Positions 1 to 7,543 are shown, numbered from the stretch's first letter. The stretch: DNA of 15,229 bases from JAFGQJ01 sp964495755 (GCA_964495755.1 CAZBXU010000093.1:1-15229), one strand, 5' to 3'. Notes: a model not told the origin generated them from the letters alone. Numbers and translations are program-made.

Positions 1-121
1 GCCCTCGGAAGAGCACACCAAAATCTGGGCTACTCATGCTGCTTCACCGCGTTACGAACGCCAACGACTGGATAAGAGTTTGATAGTTTCCTCCTCCACG
101 TTTATAAACTTGTGCAGAGGG
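1..121. other. Region downstream of buk; no supported gene
   Basis: No gene can be supported here. On the minus strand, after the buk stop codon, there is a perfect 10-bp palindrome GTTTATAAAC (100-109), then a purine-rich GGAGGAGG that resembles a Shine-Dalgarno sequence. The only starts after it are a GTG giving a 15-codon ORF and an ATG at 35-37. That ATG opens a frame (M-S-S-P-D-F-G-V-L-F-R-G) which runs off the window edge and could be the first codons of a downstream gene, but 12 codons are too few to judge. No hairpin followed by a T-run was seen, so no terminator for buk is called. Confidence 0.3.
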
Positions 122-1219
122 TTAGGAGCTGTACTCCTGAACCGTCTCGCGCCCCTGCAGCACCTCGATGGCGGCGAAGGCCAAGGCTTGCATTTCATTC
201 TCGCCGGGAAAGACGAGAAATGGCCCGAGGAAGCTCACCCGGCGCTGTATCTCCTCTACGATCCGGCGGTCCCGTGCCAAGCCACCGGTCAACACAACCG
301 CGTCGATCCGGCCGCCGACCACCGCCGCGAGAGAGCAAATCTCTTTGGCCACCTGGTAGCACATAGCTTGGATCACCTCGAGATATTTCCCTCCATCCCG
401 ATCTCCGATGGTTTCATCAAGATGTGCCTGAATCTCCCGTTCGATCAACAGAACGTCATTGGTGCCGAGATAGGCTACAATTCCTCCCTGCCCGATCAGT
501 TTCTTCTGCAGGCTCTGAGGGTTCTCACTGTGGGCCAATACATAACGGAGCCAGTCCCCGGAAGGGAGTTGGCCTGCCCGTTCCACAGAAAACGGCCCGT
601 CGCCGTCCAGGGCATTGTTCACATCCGTGACCCGCCCCCCCTCATGGATGCCCACGGATGTACCACCTCCCAGATGGGTAACGATCAGGTTGCATTCGCC
701 GTAATTTTTCCCCAGCTTGATCGCCGCCTTTCTGGCCGTCGCCTTATGGTTGAGGGCGTGAAATATCGATTTGCGAGAGATCTCCGGCACTCCGGAATAT
801 CGGGCGAGCGGGCTCATCTCATCTACAACTATCGGGTCGGCGATGAACGCTTCGACTGCATACTCCCGGGCCAGCAGGTCGGCCAGCAGGGCGCCGAGAT
901 TCGAGGCGTGGGCCCCGTAGCGGGCAGTCTTCAAATCTCGCTTCATAGCTTCGTTGACCCTGTATACACCCCCCTTCAGCGGGTGCAAAAGACCGCCCCG
1001 ACCGATCACGGCGTTTAGCCTTTTCGGTTCGAACTCCGGCCTTCGTTCCAGTACGCCGAGGATCACCTGTTTGCGAAACTCGAGTTGATCGATGATCGTG
1101 GGAAATCGGGCAAGCTCCGCCGTGTCGTGGCTGATTCTCTCGTTGATAAGCTCCCTTGCTTCGGAGTAAAGGGCGAGCTTGGTCGAGGTTGAGCCTGGAT
1201 TAATGACCAGAACCATCAT
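122..1219 (-). CDS. buk: Butyrate kinase
   Basis: Cytoplasmic acyl kinase of the acetate/butyrate kinase (ASKHA) family. It converts butyryl-phosphate and ADP to butyrate and ATP, or the reverse; branched-chain acids are substrates of some relatives. The 365 residues match the usual Buk length. Seen directly: the N-terminal phosphate-binding motif INPGSTSTKLALY (about 7-19), RYGAHASNLGALLA, HALNHKATARK, the glycine-rich LGGGTSVGIHEGG and the C-terminal nucleotide-binding VVLTGGLARD. These separate it from acetate kinase, which is about 400 residues long. Two adjacent ATG codons (1219 and 1216) are possible starts, with GGGAGGTG and AAGG upstream. It lies 83 nt after the histidine kinase gene. 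The usual partner ptb (phosphate butyryltransferase) is not visible within the window. The true substrate could be isobutyrate or isovalerate rather than butyrate. Confidence 0.95.
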   Translation of the reverse strand: MMVLVINPGSTSTKLALYSEARELINERISHDTAELARFPTIIDQLEFRKQVILGVLERRPEFEPKRLNAVIGRGGLLHPLKGGVYRVNEAMKRDLKTARYGAHASNLGALLADLLAREYAVEAFIADPIVVDEMSPLARYSGVPEISRKSIFHALNHKATARKAAIKLGKNYGECNLIVTHLGGGTSVGIHEGGRVTDVNNALDGDGPFSVERAGQLPSGDWLRYVLAHSENPQSLQKKLIGQGGIVAYLGTNDVLLIEREIQAHLDETIGDRDGGKYLEVIQAMCYQVAKEICSLAAVVGGRIDAVVLTGGLARDRRIVEEIQRRVSFLGPFLVFPGENEMQALAFAAIEVLQGRETVQEYSS

Positions 1220-1261
1220 CGCCTTAGAGCACCTCCCGCCGGTGAGTTGATCTGCTCAGTA

Positions 1262-1290
1262 AGTATCTTTCTTGCACGCAGAAGAATCAA
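1262..1290 (-). promoter_or_regulatory. Possible promoter for buk
   Basis: On the minus strand TTGATT (1285-1290), a 17-nt spacer and GATACT (1262-1267) lie in the gap between the histidine kinase stop and the buk start. Each hexamer matches the sigma-70 consensus at 4 of 6 positions. The spacing is ideal but the match is modest. It would let buk be transcribed apart from the chaperone operon. Confidence 0.35.
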
Positions 1291-1302
1291 GGCGAAGGGC
1301 GC

Positions 1303-2655
1303 TTAAGCTGAAGGCAACAAGATCCGGAAGCAGCTTCCTCCCTCAACGGGAATGTAGGTCAGGCTTCCGCCGTTGCGCTCAACCAGAGTTTTGGCCAGGA
1401 ACAGACCCAGGCCTGTCGATTGTTTTCCGGACACGCTGAGGTCGAACACTCGGCTCTGCAATTCCGAGGCTATCCCGCCGCCTGAATCCCGGACGTCGAT
1501 CACGGCCTGAGCCTCCGCGATGTAGGAACGGATCTCCACCGTCCGTTCTGAAATCCCCTGTTGATCTCTGATGCTGTCCATAGCATTACGAACCAGGTTC
1601 AACAGAACCTGCTCGAGTTCCCCTCGGCGCACCGTCACTCTCATTCGATCCGGAATGTCGACACTCAAGTTGATACCCTCCCTCCGGCAGCCGGTTCTGA
1701 CCATCTTAAACAGGAGATCGAGATCCGATTTCAAAGCAACGGATCCTGCCCTTTCCCGGCCTTTCTTTAGAAGCTGGTCGAGAAGCTCGGTAACCGCCTT
1801 TCCTCCGGACTGTGCCTGCTCCATAATCAGGTGTAGCGCCCGGTGCATGGATGGTTCATCTCTCCTGCGCAGAGCGAATCCGGCGTTGGTCTGTATCTGA
1901 GCCAGTGTGTTTTTGAATTCATGAGCCGCTCCGGCAGCCAGAATTCCGGTAACGATCAGGCGATCTTGAAGCAATAGGGTATTCTCGGTTTGGATGAGTC
2001 GGGAGTGGGCCTGTCTCAGCTTCTTTTCCTGGACTCCCAGGCGAATATGCAAACTCTGCCAGCCCGTACCCTGAAGATAAGCCTCCTGGGACAGAAGAAA
2101 TCCACAGGCGATACTGTAGAACAACCCCGAAAAAACACGAAGCCGAAACACGGGCAGGCCGCTGCCGATCGACAGGTAATCGTAGACAAGGGCAGCCATC
2201 TGGAAAGCGGTGGCCGCCGTGTAGAGATACAGGAGAGGGTGACGATTCACACGGCAGATACCGGTAAGGAGAATCAGCGGATAAAGAGAAAGCAGGGTCA
2301 GAAGAAAGGTAAACAACAGGAAAAACGGTAATGTCCTGGACAAACCGATTGCCCGCACGATGAGCAGTACCAACAAAGCCACACCGACTGCTGCGTGCCA
2401 CGCCCATGGCTTCCGTTCTACCGTGAGGAAGCAGGCGTACATCCCGACGGTCCACAGGACAGCCAGGGTGTATGTACCGACGGTAATGGCACCTGAAGGC
2501 AGAAACCCCGCCGCGGCTACAAGGGTTAGAGTACAGACAAACCAGAACATCTCGAGCTTGCTCGGTGCGCGGGTAAAACGGATAGCCAGCAGAACCAGCT
2601 CGAAGAGCAGCAATGCCACCGAGGCAGCCCTAACCCACAGGAGCAGTGAGTTCAC
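1303..2655 (-). CDS. Seven-helix membrane sensor histidine kinase (orphan)
   Basis: Predicted membrane sensor kinase that autophosphorylates on His and passes the phosphate to a response regulator not encoded in this window. The 450 residues show about seven hydrophobic helices (roughly 7-26, 35-54, 58-80, 88-107, 110-135, 142-163, 170-190), then a short coiled coil (about 205-235). The dimerisation/phosphoacceptor segment AAGAAHEFKNTLAQI has its candidate His at 245. The GHKL ATPase domain has an N box LLNLVRNAMDS (N357), a G1 box DSGGGI (390-395) and a G2 box STGLGLFLAK (413-422). There are no PAS, HAMP or receiver domains. The start is GTG, 2 nt after the dnaJ stop. An in-frame TAA lies three codons upstream and no good Shine-Dalgarno is visible, so translation probably depends on ribosomes finishing dnaJ. 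The input signal is unknown; membership in the chaperone operon suggests a stress or envelope cue, which is inference. Confidence 0.88.
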   Translation of the reverse strand: MNSLLLWVRAASVALLLFELVLLAIRFTRAPSKLEMFWFVCTLTLVAAAGFLPSGAITVGTYTLAVLWTVGMYACFLTVERKPWAWHAAVGVALLVLLIVRAIGLSRTLPFFLLFTFLLTLLSLYPLILLTGICRVNRHPLLYLYTAATAFQMAALVYDYLSIGSGLPVFRLRVFSGLFYSIACGFLLSQEAYLQGTGWQSLHIRLGVQEKKLRQAHSRLIQTENTLLLQDRLIVTGILAAGAAHEFKNTLAQIQTNAGFALRRRDEPSMHRALHLIMEQAQSGGKAVTELLDQLLKKGRERAGSVALKSDLDLLFKMVRTGCRREGINLSVDIPDRMRVTVRRGELEQVLLNLVRNAMDSIRDQQGISERTVEIRSYIAEAQAVIDVRDSGGGIASELQSRVFDLSVSGKQSTGLGLFLAKTLVERNGGSLTYIPVEGGSCFRILLPSA

Positions 2656-2657
2656 GC

Positions 2658-3800
2658 TTATTTAAGATCTGACAATCGCACCGGTCTCGGACTGGTTTGC
2701 TCTTCGCTAACCGAGCCGAGTTCCTGCAGCAGCGACCGGGCCTTGCTGGATATCTTTGTGGGAATCTCCACGAGGATCTTGATATACAGGTCGCCCCTCC
2801 TGTCGGGGCTGTGAAGATAGGGAACTCCCTCACTCTTCAAACGCAGCATCTTGCTATTCTGCGTTCCCGGTGGAATTTTCAACTTGACCTTTCGCGAGTT
2901 CTTTAAGGTTGATACGAAAATCTCCGCTCCCAAGGCGGCCTGACTGACGGATATCGGGATCACGCAGTACAAATCGTTGCCGTCCCTCTCGAAGTACTCG
3001 TGGGCAAGCACGTGAATATAGACGTACAAATCACCGGGGGGACCGCCGTTCAAACCGCCGTCTCCCTGTCCGGAAATGTTTATCCGTTTACCGCTTTCGA
3101 TACCGGGAGGAGTCGTAATCTTGATCGTCCGCCGTCGGGAAACCAAGCCTTTGCCCCCGCATGCCGAACATGGCTTTTCAATAATTTCACCCTCGCCGCC
3201 GCAGGTAGGACAGGTGGTGGCGATCGAAAAGAAACCAGAGCTGCGCCGAACCTGCCCCGTACCTCCACAGGAAGGACAGATCTTTTTGCCGCTGCCCTTG
3301 TCTGCTCCGGTTCCACCACACTCCCCACAGCTTTCATTGCGGGTAAAGGTGATCTCTTTCTTCTCTCCGAATACGGCGTCCGCGAAGGATAACTCAAGCT
3401 CGTAGCGAAGATCAGCTCCGCGGCGGGCGGAGCTGCGGCCCGCACCCCCTCGGGATCGAGACCGTCCACCCCCACCGAAAAAGGAGTCGAAGAAGCCGGT
3501 GAAGTTGGATCCGTCGAAGATGTCTTCGAAGTCGCGGAAAACGGAAGAGAAATCGTGGGCGCCGAAACCCATACCTTCCAATCCGGCAAAACCGAATTGA
3601 TCGTAGGCCTGCCGCTTTTTCTCGTCCGCCAGCACCTCGTAGGCTTCCGTAGCTTCTTTGAACTGCTCCTCGGCTTGTTTTTCGCCGGGATTGCGATCGG
3701 GATGATATTGGACGGCTAGGCGCCGGTAGGCCTTCTTTATCTCGTCCTTGGAGGCGCCTCTGTCGACGCCGAGGACATCATAGTAATCTCGTTTTGCCAA
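2658..3800 (-). CDS. dnaJ: Chaperone DnaJ (type I Hsp40)
   Basis: Cytoplasmic co-chaperone that delivers unfolded clients to DnaK and stimulates its ATPase. All type I parts are present in 380 residues: the J domain (1-70) with the HPD triad at 33-35; a Gly/Phe-rich region (about 70-112) followed by an unusual Arg/Ser/Gly stretch (113-128); four zinc-binding CxxCxGxG-type repeats with Cys pairs at 158/161, 175/178, 197/200 and 211/214; then the two beta-sandwich substrate domains. The start codon is TTG (3798-3800), fixed by the conserved MAKRDYYDVLG N-terminus. AGAAG lies about 10 nt upstream, while AGAGG sits only 1 nt away, so initiation is probably weak. It begins 15 nt after dnaK and ends 2 nt before the histidine kinase gene. 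Confidence 0.98.
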   Translation of the reverse strand: MAKRDYYDVLGVDRGASKDEIKKAYRRLAVQYHPDRNPGEKQAEEQFKEATEAYEVLADEKKRQAYDQFGFAGLEGMGFGAHDFSSVFRDFEDIFDGSNFTGFFDSFFGGGGRSRSRGGAGRSSARRGADLRYELELSFADAVFGEKKEITFTRNESCGECGGTGADKGSGKKICPSCGGTGQVRRSSGFFSIATTCPTCGGEGEIIEKPCSACGGKGLVSRRRTIKITTPPGIESGKRINISGQGDGGLNGGPPGDLYVYIHVLAHEYFERDGNDLYCVIPISVSQAALGAEIFVSTLKNSRKVKLKIPPGTQNSKMLRLKSEGVPYLHSPDRRGDLYIKILVEIPTKISSKARSLLQELGSVSEEQTSPRPVRLSDLK

Positions 3801-3815
3801 TCCTCTAATTCTTCT

Positions 3816-5765
3816 TTACGGTTTTTTCGAGTCCTCGTCGTCAACGACTTCGTAATCCGCATCTTCAACGGTTTCGCCGGATTCCTGTCCATCGCTGCCG
3901 CTCCCGGCCGCCTCTGAGGCGGATCCGGCCTCCTGAGCGCCGCCGTCGGCTCCTCCCTCCTGGGAGGCGGTGCTCTTGTACACCTCTTCGGCAAGCTTGT
4001 AGGCGGCCTGCTTGAGCGCCTCGATCTTGGGTTTCATCTCCTCGACCTTATCTGATTCCATGGCTTTACGCAGGTCTGCGACAGCTGTTTCTATTGTTTT
4101 TCGGTCGTCCTCTGTGATTTTATCCCCATAATCACGGAGCGATTTTTCCGTGGTGTAGATCAGATTATCAGCCTCGTTTCTCGCTTCCGCCTTCTCCCGC
4201 TCCTGCTTGTCTTCCTGGGCATGGGATTCCGCCTCTTTGACCATCCGCTTGATCTCCTCGTCGGAAAGGCCCGAGGAAGACTCGATACGGATCTTTTGCT
4301 CTTTTCCGGTGCCAAGATCCTTGGCCGATACATGGACGATACCGTTGGCATCGATGTCAAAGGTTACTTCGACCTGAGGTACCCCCCGCGGCGCGGGTGG
4401 GATCCCGACCAGGTCAAATCGGCCTAGGGTACGGTTCTGGGAAGCCATTTCCCGCTCCCCCTGCAGCACGTTGATCGAGACGGCGGTCTGGTTGTCCGAA
4501 GCCGTGGAAAAGATCTGACTCTTTCGGGTGGGAATGGTTGTGTTGCGCTCGATGAGCCTGGTAAACACGGCGCCAAGAGTCTCGATGCCCAGAGAGAGGG
4601 GAGTAACGTCAAGCAGCAGCACATTCTTGACATCTCCGCCGAGAATCCCGCCCTGAATTGCGGCCCCTACGGCCACAACTTCGTCGGGATTCACACCCTT
4701 GTGTGGTTCTTTCTCAAAAAGCTCTTTGACCAGCTTCTGAACGGCGGGCATCCGGGTTGAGCCCCCTACCAGGATGATCTCGTCGATATCGGCGGGTTTC
4801 ACCCCGGCATCGCTCATGGCCCGTTGGCAGGGGCCTTTGGTCTTTTGCACCAGGTCCTCGACCATCTGCTCGAATTTTGCCCGGGTCAGATTGTACTGCA
4901 TATGCTTCGGACCTGAGGAATCGGCGGTGATAAAGGGAAGATTGATATCCGTCGACTGCGTGCTGGAAAGCTCTATCTTGGCCTTCTCCGAGGCATCCCT
5001 GAGCCGCTGCAGGGCCATCCTGTCCTGGGAAAGATCGATACCATAGTCCTTCTTGAAATTATCCACCAGCCAATCGATGATCCGGTGATCAAAATTGTCT
5101 CCCCCCAGATGGGTGTCGCCATTGGTAGACTTGACCTCAAACACACCTTCGCCCAGCTCGAGTACCGAAACGTCGAAAGTACCGCCGCCCAGATCGTACA
5201 CGGCGATGCGCTGTTCCTTGTCCCCCTTGTCCAATCCATAGGCTAGGGACGCTGCGGTAGGTTCATTTACAATTCGCTTGACCTCCAGACCGGCGATACG
5301 GCCGGCATCCTTGGTAGCCTGCCGTTGGGCATCATTGAAGTATGCCGGAACCGTGATCACGGCATCGGTCACCGTTTCGCCGAGATAATCTTCGGCGGTT
5401 TTCTTCATCTTTTGCAGAATTGCCGCAGATATTTCCGGAGGTGTGTATTTCTTGCCTTGGATATCAATGGAAACACCATTGCCCACATCGGCTACTGAAT
5501 AGGGTACCATCTTAATCTCTTCCGGTACCTCGTTGTGTCGACGACCCATGAACCGCTTTATCGAATACACGGTATTCTCGGGATTAGTGATCATCTGGTT
5601 CTTCGCCGGTTGGCCGACCAACCGCTCACCTTTGGAGGTGAAGGCAACGATCGATGGGGTTGTTCGCTGCCCTTCCGCGTTTTGGATTACCGCAGGCTCT
5701 CCACCCTCCATAACAGCAACACAAGAATTTGTAGTTCCGAGATCAATTCCGATTATCTTGCCCAT
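3816..5765 (-). CDS. dnaK: Chaperone DnaK (Hsp70)
   Basis: Cytoplasmic ATP-dependent Hsp70 chaperone working with DnaJ and GrpE. At 649 residues it is full length. The actin-like ATPase domain shows the phosphate-1 loop IGIDLGTTNSCVAV at the start, VPAYFNDAQRQATKDAG, the phosphate-2 loop YDLGGGTFDVSVL and the adenosine motif ILVGGSTRMPAVQ. The hydrophobic linker region VLLLDVTPLSLGIETLG leads into the substrate-binding beta domain, a helical lid, and a low-complexity Gly/Ala/Ser/Glu tail of about 30 residues ending in the acidic YEVVDDEDSKKP. The ATG immediately abuts the grpE stop TAG, with AAGGAG 6 nt upstream inside the last grpE codons, so the two genes are translationally coupled. Confidence 0.99.
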   Translation of the reverse strand: MGKIIGIDLGTTNSCVAVMEGGEPAVIQNAEGQRTTPSIVAFTSKGERLVGQPAKNQMITNPENTVYSIKRFMGRRHNEVPEEIKMVPYSVADVGNGVSIDIQGKKYTPPEISAAILQKMKKTAEDYLGETVTDAVITVPAYFNDAQRQATKDAGRIAGLEVKRIVNEPTAASLAYGLDKGDKEQRIAVYDLGGGTFDVSVLELGEGVFEVKSTNGDTHLGGDNFDHRIIDWLVDNFKKDYGIDLSQDRMALQRLRDASEKAKIELSSTQSTDINLPFITADSSGPKHMQYNLTRAKFEQMVEDLVQKTKGPCQRAMSDAGVKPADIDEIILVGGSTRMPAVQKLVKELFEKEPHKGVNPDEVVAVGAAIQGGILGGDVKNVLLLDVTPLSLGIETLGAVFTRLIERNTTIPTRKSQIFSTASDNQTAVSINVLQGEREMASQNRTLGRFDLVGIPPAPRGVPQVEVTFDIDANGIVHVSAKDLGTGKEQKIRIESSSGLSDEEIKRMVKEAESHAQEDKQEREKAEARNEADNLIYTTEKSLRDYGDKITEDDRKTIETAVADLRKAMESDKVEEMKPKIEALKQAAYKLAEEVYKSTASQEGGADGGAQEAGSASEAAGSGSDGQESGETVEDADYEVVDDEDSKKP

Positions 5766-6404
5766 CTATTTCTCCTTCTCCTGTTCGTCATCACTTCCGG
5801 CTCGCTCGAGCGTTACCGGTTTGGCAACTTTAACTTTTGCCGGTCTCAACACTCTGTCGTGTAGGAGATACCCCTTCTGATAATCCTCCAACACGATCTC
5901 TGTGTCATGCTTATCAGTCTCCTCTACGGCGATCGCTTCGTGCTTCTCCGGATCGAAGAGCTCGCCGTTAGCGGAGAACCGCTTCAAACCCCAGTTACGC
6001 TCGAGAATGCTGACCATCTGCTTCTCGATCATTGATACACCGGTATGGAAGGCATTGAAATCCTTGGAATCCGCCGCAGATTGGATGGCTCGTTCAAAAT
6101 CGTCGATAATGGCCAGCAAATCGGTCAGGAGAGCGGCGTTGGCGTATGCAATACTCTCCTCCTTTTCGCGAAACATCCGTTTCCGGAAGTTGTCGAACTC
6201 CGCGGCTTTGCGTAACAGTTGATCGTTGAGATCCCTGACTTCCTCTTCCAGCTTCTGTATCTGGCTTTGTAAGCCCACTCCCGCAGCCGGTTCACCATGT
6301 ACTTCGACAGGGGCTTGCGATTCTTTGGATTGAGTTCCTTTTTTCTCTTCTTTTCCGATCTTGTCGGTTTGTTGATGATCTTGCTTCACTTCCTGATCAG
6401 ACAT
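5766..6404 (-). CDS. grpE: Nucleotide exchange factor GrpE
   Basis: Co-chaperone that releases ADP from DnaK; first gene of the chaperone operon. The 212 residues comprise a charged, probably disordered N-terminus (about 1-48), a long coiled-coil helix (about 48-105) with the family motif EFDNFRKRMFREKEE, and a C-terminal beta domain with LFDPEKHEAIAVEE and the signature GYLLHDRVLRPAKVKV. The ATG is preceded by GGGAG at a short distance. The stop TAG is directly followed by the dnaK ATG. No hrcA gene precedes it, unlike the common hrcA-grpE-dnaK-dnaJ order, and no CIRCE element was found in the leader; a different dyad is there instead. Confidence 0.97.
   Translation of the reverse strand: MSDQEVKQDHQQTDKIGKEEKKGTQSKESQAPVEVHGEPAAGVGLQSQIQKLEEEVRDLNDQLLRKAAEFDNFRKRMFREKEESIAYANAALLTDLLAIIDDFERAIQSAADSKDFNAFHTGVSMIEKQMVSILERNWGLKRFSANGELFDPEKHEAIAVEETDKHDTEIVLEDYQKGYLLHDRVLRPAKVKVAKPVTLERAGSDDEQEKEK
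5772..5777 (-). promoter_or_regulatory. Ribosome binding site of dnaK within grpE
   Basis: AAGGAG lies 6 nt before the dnaK ATG and overlaps the Lys-Glu-Lys codons at the end of grpE. Because the grpE TAG and dnaK ATG touch, ribosomes ending grpE are in position to start dnaK. The site supports the chosen dnaK start. Confidence 0.8.
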
Positions 6405-6444
6405 CCTCTCCCACTCTGTTTCCTGAAATTCAAAAGCTGCTCCG

Positions 6445-6471
6445 CTCGAAATCGTACGGTACGAAACCGAG
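6445..6471. promoter_or_regulatory. 27-bp dyad in the grpE leader, candidate operator
   Basis: An imperfect palindrome centred on 6458. The inner arms TCGTAC and GTACGA are separated by one base, and the outer arms CTCG and CGAG are each three bases further out. Ten of 13 paired positions are complementary. It lies roughly 30-60 nt downstream of the predicted transcription start and about 40 nt before the grpE ATG, where CIRCE operators usually sit. The sequence is not CIRCE (TTAGCACTC-N9-GAGTGCTAA). It could bind a repressor as DNA or, less likely, fold in the mRNA. Confidence 0.5.
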
Positions 6472-6510
6472 TCTACCCTTGAGATTTTTTCATATGTGCT
6501 CTTGGATAAA

Positions 6511-6537
6511 ATAATAACCCACCTATCGGGCTGTCAA
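6511..6537 (-). promoter_or_regulatory. Promoter of the grpE-dnaK-dnaJ operon
   Basis: On the minus strand a perfect -35 TTGACA (6532-6537) is followed by a 15-nt spacer and TATTAT (6511-6516), which matches the -10 consensus at 5 of 6 positions. An A8 tract lies just upstream of the -35 and could act as an UP element. The predicted start near 6504 gives a leader of about 100 nt. The spacer is 2 nt shorter than ideal. No sigma-32-type heat-shock promoter was seen, so control would more likely be by repression. Confidence 0.75.
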
Positions 6538-6556
6538 GTTTTTTTTAATGCAGGGA

Positions 6557-7543
6557 CTAAACGTAGAATCTTTCTATAGAGAGAGTTATATATAGAAAAT
6601 ACACAATAACTAGCAGATACCCTTTCCAGCGCTGTAAAGCGTAGCGCCAACGGGCCAGAATAAGCATCAGAGCGACTACACCAAGCATCCAGGGGAAGGC
6701 AAAGAAAATCACCCGCGGCTCGACCTGGATCGGGTTGGCGACGGATGCGGCTCCTATAATCCAAAGAATATTGAGGATATCCGCTCCAATGATGTCCCCG
6801 AGGGCCAGATCGCCGTGTCCTTTCCGCGCGGCGACGATACAGGTAACGATCTCCGGAATCGAGGTGCCAAAAGCAACCAGGGTAAGTCCGATCACCGCCT
6901 CGGAAGCTCCGAAGTATTTGGCGACAAAGACCGCAGAGTCTATCAGGAACTCACTGGCCACAACCACCCCGGCAAGCCCTATGAGGAAGCGCAAAACCTG
7001 AACACCGATCCCTCTTGTTTTGATGTGGCCGGCCAGCTCTTCGTTGACCTCAGGCGCTATTTTTCGTTTTCGGTTCTCCGTATAGATGAGGTAGGCCAGA
7101 TAGACCGCAAGTATCCCCAACAGGAGCAGACCTTCCCAGCGACTGATGATCCCGTTCAAGCTCAAGGTAAAGGCGAGTATATCAATTCCAACCAGAAAGA
7201 GTCCGAATAAACGAAGCGAGCGCCTTTCAACCCGAATAGCCATTGGGGCGACGATGATTCCCAGTCCCAGAGCCAGCGTGTCATCCACAATGACAGATCC
7301 GACGGCATTTCCCAAAGCAATCTCAGGAAAGCCCCGGATCGCGGAGAGCACCGACACTGTGAACTCAGGGGCGGTAGTGCCAAAGCCCACCAGGATAACA
7401 CCAATGACGATTTTCGGCACATTCAGCTTGTAGGCAATCCCCACGGCGCCGTCGACGAGGAAGTCCGCAGCCTTGTAGATCACTAAGAAGGTAGCCGCCA
7501 GAATCAGAAGATGGTAGATGATGTTATCGGGAATGAAATCCAT
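6557..7543 (-). CDS. CaCA-family calcium/sodium or cation/proton antiporter
   Basis: Inner-membrane cation antiporter of the Ca2+/cation exchanger superfamily (YrbG-like). The 328 residues form about ten hydrophobic helices in two inverted halves, joined by a charged loop (about 157-180). Each half carries an alpha repeat: GFGTTAPEFTVS...GNAVGS in the first and AFGTSIPEIVTC...GDIIGAD in the second, with the paired catalytic Glu at 60 and 231. By alignment to the archaeal NCX_Mj, the Asn of repeat 1 is Asp here (87), and the Asp of repeat 2 is Asn (258). The ATG at 7541-7543 is preferred; an in-frame TTG three codons upstream has no ribosome site, and the ATG itself has only a weak one. It lies 64 nt after the coiled-coil gene. 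An AT-rich TATATATTAT in the gap is not paired with a convincing -35. The transported ion cannot be told from sequence. Confidence 0.9.
   Translation of the reverse strand: MDFIPDNIIYHLLILAATFLVIYKAADFLVDGAVGIAYKLNVPKIVIGVILVGFGTTAPEFTVSVLSAIRGFPEIALGNAVGSVIVDDTLALGLGIIVAPMAIRVERRSLRLFGLFLVGIDILAFTLSLNGIISRWEGLLLLGILAVYLAYLIYTENRKRKIAPEVNEELAGHIKTRGIGVQVLRFLIGLAGVVVASEFLIDSAVFVAKYFGASEAVIGLTLVAFGTSIPEIVTCIVAARKGHGDLALGDIIGADILNILWIIGAASVANPIQVEPRVIFFAFPWMLGVVALMLILARWRYALQRWKGYLLVIVYFLYITLSIERFYV

Noticed and set aside
80..1018. Long plus-strand open frame (312 codons) antisense to buk
   Set aside because: It lies wholly opposite a gene with unmistakable butyrate kinase motifs. Its translation has no recognisable domain and its start lacks a ribosome site.
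6405..6556. CIRCE operator or sigma-32 promoter upstream of grpE
   Set aside because: I looked for TTAGCACTC/GAGTGCTAA and for CTTGAA with CCCCAT-type boxes and found neither.
6520..6556. The A8/T8 run after the exchanger as an intrinsic terminator
   Set aside because: In the direction of transcription it is an A-run with no GC-rich stem before it, so it fits an UP element better than a terminator.
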